A stretch of DNA of 8,989 bases from JBIQLO01 sp044464175 (lineage in GTDB: Bacteria; Planctomycetota; Phycisphaerae; Tepidisphaerales; Tepidisphaeraceae): positions 1 through 8,989 of the forward strand of contig JBIQLO010000168.1 in the NCBI GenBank assembly GCA_044464175.1, written 5' to 3'. Positions 5,125 through 8,989 of this stretch are shown piece by piece (position 1 is the stretch's first letter; the number at the start of each line of letters is the position of its first letter). The position numbers and the translations under genes were made by a program. A model generated the notes under the pieces. That model was not told the DNA's origin. It ran no database searches and saw only the letters and a program-made list of their open reading frames with translations.

Positions 5125-8017
5125 GGCTCAGCTCCTGTAGATATCCCTGAAAATAATGGCTCCCCTTGCCGTTGCCGTAGCCGCCGAAGATCAGCGGGGT
5201 GTAAATCCGCCCGGTGGTGGAAAGCGGGATCGGTTTGCCCGCCTTCCCGTTCACCTTGAAGACGATCTGCTTCAGGTCATAGACGATCTCCACGGTGGAC
5301 CACTGCCCGATCGGCACGGCCAGGTCCGGCTCCAGCGGAATCCGGCGGTAATACGGCGGCTCGCGGCGGAGCTGGTCGGTGTAGAGGGCGCTGAGCCGCC
5401 CCTTCTCCATCGTCAGTTCAAACGTCCCCAGGTTGTTGTTGTAACTGGCCAGCAGCGTCTGACGCGCTTCGGAGGTCGGCTTGAACCGAAAGCGCAGCGT
5501 GAAAGCCCCGCGCGGCAGCGATTCGGGCGGGAAGTACAAAAAATTTCCCTTCCCGTCGAACGACCAGCAGTCGATTCCCTCCTCCGTCACGCGCTTTGGC
5601 GCGGTCTGCTTTGCATCGGCCGGATAGGACCCCGCCTTGCGCACCACATAACTTTGCGAAGGCAGGCCCCCCACCAGCCCGTAATAGGAAGGATCGGCCG
5701 AATCATGCACCGTCGCCCCGAACGCGTCCGACGGCCGGGTGTCGATCCGCACGATCCGCGAGCGGTCCACCTTCACCGTCACCGGCGCATCCCTGGTATA
5801 CGACCAGACCGGCAGCGACACGTCCCCTTCCGCTTTGGGCGCCACCAGGATCGGCCAGCTCCGGTAGATTTTGCCCGACTCGGTGATGATGCGCATCTGG
5901 ATCGCCGTCTCCGCCCGTACCGGATCGACCGTCGTCTCGAAGGATGCCTCCCGCGTCCCCAGTGGCAACGGCATCTCCGGCACGGCGTGATACGGCTGTA
6001 TCCGGAGCGTGGCCCCCTTGCCGTGAACCTCGCTGTAAAACCCTTTTTCCAGAATCTCCGACACCGGGATCGCGGTTTTATACAGGCTGTTTTCCACGTG
6101 CAGGACCGCCTGGTCCTTGTGGGTCACGACGAAAATCTCTCCCAGCGGGCTCCACGTGCAGGTGGGCGCCACCTGGCCCGGCTTGCGCGCCAGCCAGCCG
6201 CCGAACTGCCGCACCACCTGCCGCACCTGCCCGCCGGTGACGTAATACTTCCCGTCATATCCGTTGATGCGCTCCGGCGCGCTCTCGACCATCAGGATCA
6301 GCGCCTCATCCGGCTTCAACTCATAAGTGTGTTTGGGATCGACCGCGTACAGCTCCCGCCCATCGGCCACCACCTCCACCGAGGCGATCTTTTCCTCCGT
6401 CGCCACGCTTCCGCGCACGTTGATCGGGCCCAGCGTCGGGCCCCGGTCGTCGGTTCGCTCGAATCGGGCCGTCGTCGGATGCAGCAGGTCCCGCAGCGGC
6501 ATCCGCACCCATTTCTTGTTCCAGTTGGCCGTGGCGCTGAGCCGGATGCACATCAGCCCCTGCTCATACGTCCGTTTGGTCCCATCCGGCGAAGTCACCG
6601 TCAGCGACGGCATCAGCACCGGATGGCCCGCCAACTCCTCCGTGGGAATGCGAAAGGTCCGGTCCATCAACTCCGTCGCGCGGAGCGTCGCCGCGGGCAA
6701 CGTCTTCACCACCTTGTGGTCGATGTCCTTGAGGCTCAGTTGCAGCGTGTATTCCCCCTGCCCCGTGCCATCCGGCACATTGAGCACCTCCACCTCCAGC
6801 GGCCGGCCCACGCGCAAAAACGCGCGGTAACTCAGCACCAGGTTCGGCACGCGGGTGTCATCCCCATTCATGGGCGCCGGCGGCTCGTTCTTCAGCCGGC
6901 GCATCGTGTGGCGGATGATCCGCTGGATGGAGAAGGAGTTGTAGACCGTCGGCTCGATGCAGGTGTTCTCGTTCACCTCATCCCATTCCGGCAGGATCAG
7001 GAAATCGGGCCTGGCCGCCAGCGCGATCCGCAGCGTGTCGCGCAGGTATTTGGTGCCGCTGTCGTTGCTGGTCCCGTCGGTGATCGGGTTGAAGTACCCC
7101 AGCGCCCCCTGCAGCCCGAAGTATTTCTTTTGATATTTCGGCTCGCTCAGAACCGAAGCGCAGATGCGCGTGATGTAGGTGTAGAAGCGCTGGTCCAGCC
7201 GGTCATCGTCGGTCGGGTCGGTCGCATGCCCCGCCGCCGAGTACATGATCCCATCGCAAACGTCCAACCACGAACGCAGCTTCCCCTTCAGTTTCTCCAG
7301 GTCCTCCGCCTTCAACGCCCCCTTCTCGTCCCCCCGCATGTACGGCTCCCACCAGTCATAGACCAGCGCCGCCACGAGGATGAATTTGTCGCCGTATTTC
7401 TTACGCAAAATCGCCTGAATCTCGGCCCATTTCTCCGGCGGGTCGGCGTCCAGATTGTACGAGACGATCAGCACCTTCTGCCCGATCTTCTTCGACACCG
7501 ACGCAGCCAGCGCCTTTTCCAGCAGCTTGCCGATCTCGGCGGCCGCGGCCTGGGCCGAGGTCTTGCCCACCGGCGCCACCCCCAGCACCATCGAAAAATC
7601 CTTCACCGGGTGCGCGTCGAGGCACGCCAGCCCCTCCAGATACCGCTTCTGCGCCGCCAGCGTGATCAGCGATGAAAACCCATCCACTTCATACGGCAGC
7701 GCCGTCTGCACGATCCGGTCAAAGCTCGGGCAGTACACCTTCGGGTTCACCCCCTCCGGCGGCGTCAGCGAGGCGTCGAAAAAGAGCGGCCGGTCCACCC
7801 AGTACCACTCCGGCGTGTACCAGTGGATGTAGTTGAAATAAAGGCTGTACTGCGCCTGCGTGCGCGGAAAGACCAGCGGCCTAGGCAACACCGGCCGGCG
7901 CTCCACCGTCGGCAGCGGCGCCAGCCCCTCCGCCCCCCGCGCCACGCCCCCCATCACCAGCAGCGCCATCCCCAGCGCCATCCACCCAAACCCGCCGCGA
8001 CTGTGAAAGAGTTTCAT
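5102..8017 (-). CDS. Secreted GH71/GH99-like glycosidase with C-terminal LamG-like domain
   Basis: This 971-residue exported protein probably attacks a polysaccharide outside the cytoplasm. Residues 1 to about 29 are a signal peptide (MKLF...R, hydrophobic ALGMALLVMGGVA core, cleavage near ARGA|E). Residues about 55-380 resemble the barrel of GH71/GH99-type enzymes: YFNYIHWYTPEWY (60-72), DGFSSL (112-117), and LPEWDEVNENTCIEP (342-356), which recalls the W-N-E-W-x-E-x-x-x-I-E-P block of GH99/WbsX-like proteins and the W-N-D-x-x-E-S block of GH71. Residues about 390-815 are beta-rich with no family I can name, probably Ig-like modules. Residues about 818-971 look like a LamG/concanavalin-type jelly roll (FTLRFRFKP, LLASYNNNLGTFEL, WSTVEIVYD, FGGYGNGKG, FQGYLQELSLVH), likely glycan-binding. 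ATG at 8015-8017 has GGGAAG about four bases upstream. It lies 57 bases after the prepilin-like gene. GH class confidence is moderate; export and LamG are firmer. Confidence 0.7.
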   Translation of the reverse strand: MKLFHSRGGFGWMALGMALLVMGGVARGAEGLAPLPTVERRPVLPRPLVFPRTQAQYSLYFNYIHWYTPEWYWVDRPLFFDASLTPPEGVNPKVYCPSFDRIVQTALPYEVDGFSSLITLAAQKRYLEGLACLDAHPVKDFSMVLGVAPVGKTSAQAAAAEIGKLLEKALAASVSKKIGQKVLIVSYNLDADPPEKWAEIQAILRKKYGDKFILVAALVYDWWEPYMRGDEKGALKAEDLEKLKGKLRSWLDVCDGIMYSAAGHATDPTDDDRLDQRFYTYITRICASVLSEPKYQKKYFGLQGALGYFNPITDGTSNDSGTKYLRDTLRIALAARPDFLILPEWDEVNENTCIEPTVYNSFSIQRIIRHTMRRLKNEPPAPMNGDDTRVPNLVLSYRAFLRVGRPLEVEVLNVPDGTGQGEYTLQLSLKDIDHKVVKTLPAATLRATELMDRTFRIPTEELAGHPVLMPSLTVTSPDGTKRTYEQGLMCIRLSATANWNKKWVRMPLRDLLHPTTARFERTDDRGPTLGPINVRGSVATEEKIASVEVVADGRELYAVDPKHTYELKPDEALILMVESAPERINGYDGKYYVTGGQVRQVVRQFGGWLARKPGQVAPTCTWSPLGEIFVVTHKDQAVLHVENSLYKTAIPVSEILEKGFYSEVHGKGATLRIQPYHAVPEMPLPLGTREASFETTVDPVRAETAIQMRIITESGKIYRSWPILVAPKAEGDVSLPVWSYTRDAPVTVKVDRSRIVRIDTRPSDAFGATVHDSADPSYYGLVGGLPSQSYVVRKAGSYPADAKQTAPKRVTEEGIDCWSFDGKGNFLYFPPESLPRGAFTLRFRFKPTSEARQTLLASYNNNLGTFELTMEKGRLSALYTDQLRREPPYYRRIPLEPDLAVPIGQWSTVEIVYDLKQIVFKVNGKAGKPIPLSTTGRIYTPLIFGGYGNGKGSHYFQGYLQELSLVHNAGE
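5132..5136 (-). promoter_or_regulatory. Ribosome binding site that decides a TTG start
   Basis: AGGAG on the minus strand, seven bases before the TTG at 5122-5124 and inside the last codons of the GH71/GH99-like gene. It supports the unusual start codon and coupled translation of the overlapping genes. Confidence 0.75.
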
Positions 8018-8031
8018 CCTGCTTCCCGTAG

Positions 8032-8048
8032 GGTCCGCCCCGCGGACC
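8032..8048 (-). repeat. Intergenic palindrome before the GH71/GH99-like gene
   Basis: GGTCCGC (8032-8038) and GCGGACC (8042-8048) form a 7-base-pair GC hairpin with a 3-base loop in the 57-base gap between the prepilin-like gene and the glycosidase gene. No T run follows on either strand, so a terminator is unlikely. It ends 15 bases before the ATG, close to the ribosome binding site, so it could tune translation or protect the downstream mRNA. It could equally be one copy of a dispersed palindromic repeat. Confidence 0.55.
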
Positions 8049-8074
8049 GCCTTCCCGATTCCTCAATCAATGCC

Positions 8075-8842
8075 TCAAAACGCCCGCAACAACTCCCGCC
8101 CCCAGAGATAGTAATCCCCCTTGTCATAGTCATTCTTCAGCTTCTCGGCCGGCATGTTCGCCACATGCCCGTCGGCAAACAGCACATTGATCGTCTTGTT
8201 CGGATGCCGCCCGAAATTCGCATCCCCGCCATACGTCCCCGGCCACACGATGGTCTTGTTGGCGCTGGACCCGGCCACATAGTAATAATCCTTCGCCGGC
8301 AGCCCCGCATCCCAGTCCGCCAGGTAATACAAGCCGCCTTCCACCACCAGCATCCGGTTGGCCGGGTCCTTGACCCGCTGCAGCGGCACCCCGCTCACCA
8401 TCGACGAGGGGCTGGCCTCGTTATAAAGCCCAAAGAGGTTTCGGTTGGCCGAGTAATTCCCATGCAGCGGGTCATGCTTCTCCCCGATCAGCACCGTGGA
8501 CGAGGGGCACAGCAGCACCGAGGAAAAATTGTCCATCGTGACCGAATCCTTCGGCAGATATTGCCCGCTGGAAAGGTTGGTCATCCAGATCACCGACCGC
8601 AGCGTATTCGAGGCGTCGTAGTACGCCATATACACCGGCGGCAACCTCCCCTTGGACTGGTTGGCGTACATCATCAGCGCCTGCCCGATCTGCTTCATGT
8701 TCGAGGCGCACTGCACCTGCTTGGCCTGCTGACGCGCCTTGTTCAACGCCGGCAGCAGCATTGCGATCAGGATCGAGATGATCCCGATGACGACCAGCAA
8801 CTCCACCAGCGTAAACCCTTTTCCAACCTTTTGATTGCTCAT
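8075..8842 (-). CDS. Prepilin-like protein with H-X-DG motif (type II secretion/pilin leader)
   Basis: This 255-residue protein carries a class III prepilin leader: MSNQKVGKG followed by FTLVELLVV, with cleavage and N-methylation expected at Gly9|Phe10 by a PilD-type peptidase, Glu14 as the conserved +5 residue, and a hydrophobic helix at about 11-31. Residues 32-60 continue as an amphipathic helix (NKARQQAKQVQCASNMKQIG). Near the end is RHPNKTINVLFADGHV (212-227), the prepilin-associated H-X9-DG motif of planctomycete-type proteins, here with ten residues between His213 and Asp224. The family is abundant in Planctomycetota and Lentisphaerota; its role (surface fibre, pseudopilus or secretion of hydrolases) is not settled. 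ATG at 8840-8842 is backed by GGGAG (8849-8853) six bases upstream. It overlaps the preceding gene by four bases (ATGA) and precedes the glycosidase gene, which fits one operon. Confidence 0.9.
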   Translation of the reverse strand: MSNQKVGKGFTLVELLVVIGIISILIAMLLPALNKARQQAKQVQCASNMKQIGQALMMYANQSKGRLPPVYMAYYDASNTLRSVIWMTNLSSGQYLPKDSVTMDNFSSVLLCPSSTVLIGEKHDPLHGNYSANRNLFGLYNEASPSSMVSGVPLQRVKDPANRMLVVEGGLYYLADWDAGLPAKDYYYVAGSSANKTIVWPGTYGGDANFGRHPNKTINVLFADGHVANMPAEKLKNDYDKGDYYLWGRELLRAF

Positions 8843-8989
8843 AAACCGCTCCCATGGCCGGCCGACGCCGGCGTGCTCAACACCGCCCCATCCTCAATCG
8901 TACGCCACTGCATTCCCACGGTTCCCCCCTCCAGCCCGAATCGCGGCCCCACCTCCACCGCCGCGCAGCTGAACTCTCCTGAAAGCTCA
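8839..8989 (-). CDS. C-terminal 49 codons of an unidentified protein (cut by window edge)
   Basis: From the right edge, a minus-strand frame stays open for 49 codons and stops at TGA (8839-8841), which overlaps the ATG of the prepilin-like gene as ATGA. The translated end reads roughly ELSGEFSCAAVEVGPRF...GMQWRTIEDGAVL, finishing in GHGSGL. Most third positions are G or C, as in the neighbouring genes, and the four-base stop/start overlap is typical of cotranslated operon genes, so it is probably a real upstream gene. The other two minus frames contain stops here or run against the codon bias. I do not recognise the family from this tail; in related genomes the gene before such a prepilin is often a regulator or a carbohydrate enzyme, but nothing here decides it. 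Confidence 0.6.
   Translation of the reverse strand, partial: ELSGEFSCAAVEVGPRFGLEGGTVGMQWRTIEDGAVLSTPASAGHGSGL

Noticed and set aside
5156..7675. Plus-strand open frame of 839 codons opposite the large glycosidase gene
   Set aside because: It is rich in Arg, His, Pro and Gln with no recognisable domain, and is explained by the strong third-position G/C bias of the real gene on the other strand.

Overview
The window looks like a piece of a high-GC Gram-negative chromosome, most likely from the Planctomycetota (Phycisphaerae-like) or Lentisphaerota. The main clue is a short prepilin-like protein with a GFTLVELLVVIGIISILIAMLLPAL leader helix (seen here as GFTLVELLVVIGI...) and a C-terminal H-X10-DG motif. 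That family is strongly expanded in these phyla and often sits beside carbohydrate-active enzyme genes. An outer-membrane beta-barrel protein shows the cell has an outer membrane. The assignment is inference from gene content; no rRNA or tRNA is present.

Layout. Positions 1-349 hold no secure gene: two short competing open frames reach the left edge, followed by a hairpin-rich stretch leading to a strong ribosome binding site. The plus strand then carries a small outer-membrane beta-barrel gene (350-880), a very clear intrinsic terminator with a UUCG loop (917-951), and trmB, the tRNA guanine-N7 methyltransferase (1036-1662), which has no ribosome binding site and may be leaderless. Everything from 1683 to the right edge is on the minus strand.

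Read in the direction of transcription (right to left), the minus strand has: the last 49 codons of an unidentified gene running in from the right edge (8839-8989); a prepilin-type protein that overlaps it by ATGA (8075-8842); a 971-residue secreted protein with a GH71/GH99-like glycosidase region and a C-terminal LamG-like domain (5102-8017); two tandem paralogous GH20-like cytoplasmic proteins (4162-5124 and 3162-4112); a hairpin; and a phytoene-desaturase-like FAD oxidoreductase (1683-3098) that ends 20 bases from trmB.

The five genes from the right edge to 3162 look like one operon, with a 4-base overlap, a 23-base overlap with a TTG start and strong SD, and short gaps. A reasonable model, by inference only, is a glycan-use cassette. 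The exported GH71/GH99-LamG protein would bind and cut a polysaccharide outside the cytoplasm, and the two GH20-like proteins, which lack signal peptides, would act on fragments inside. The prepilin-like protein may be a surface or secretion component that belongs with it. The FAD oxidoreductase and trmB look unrelated.
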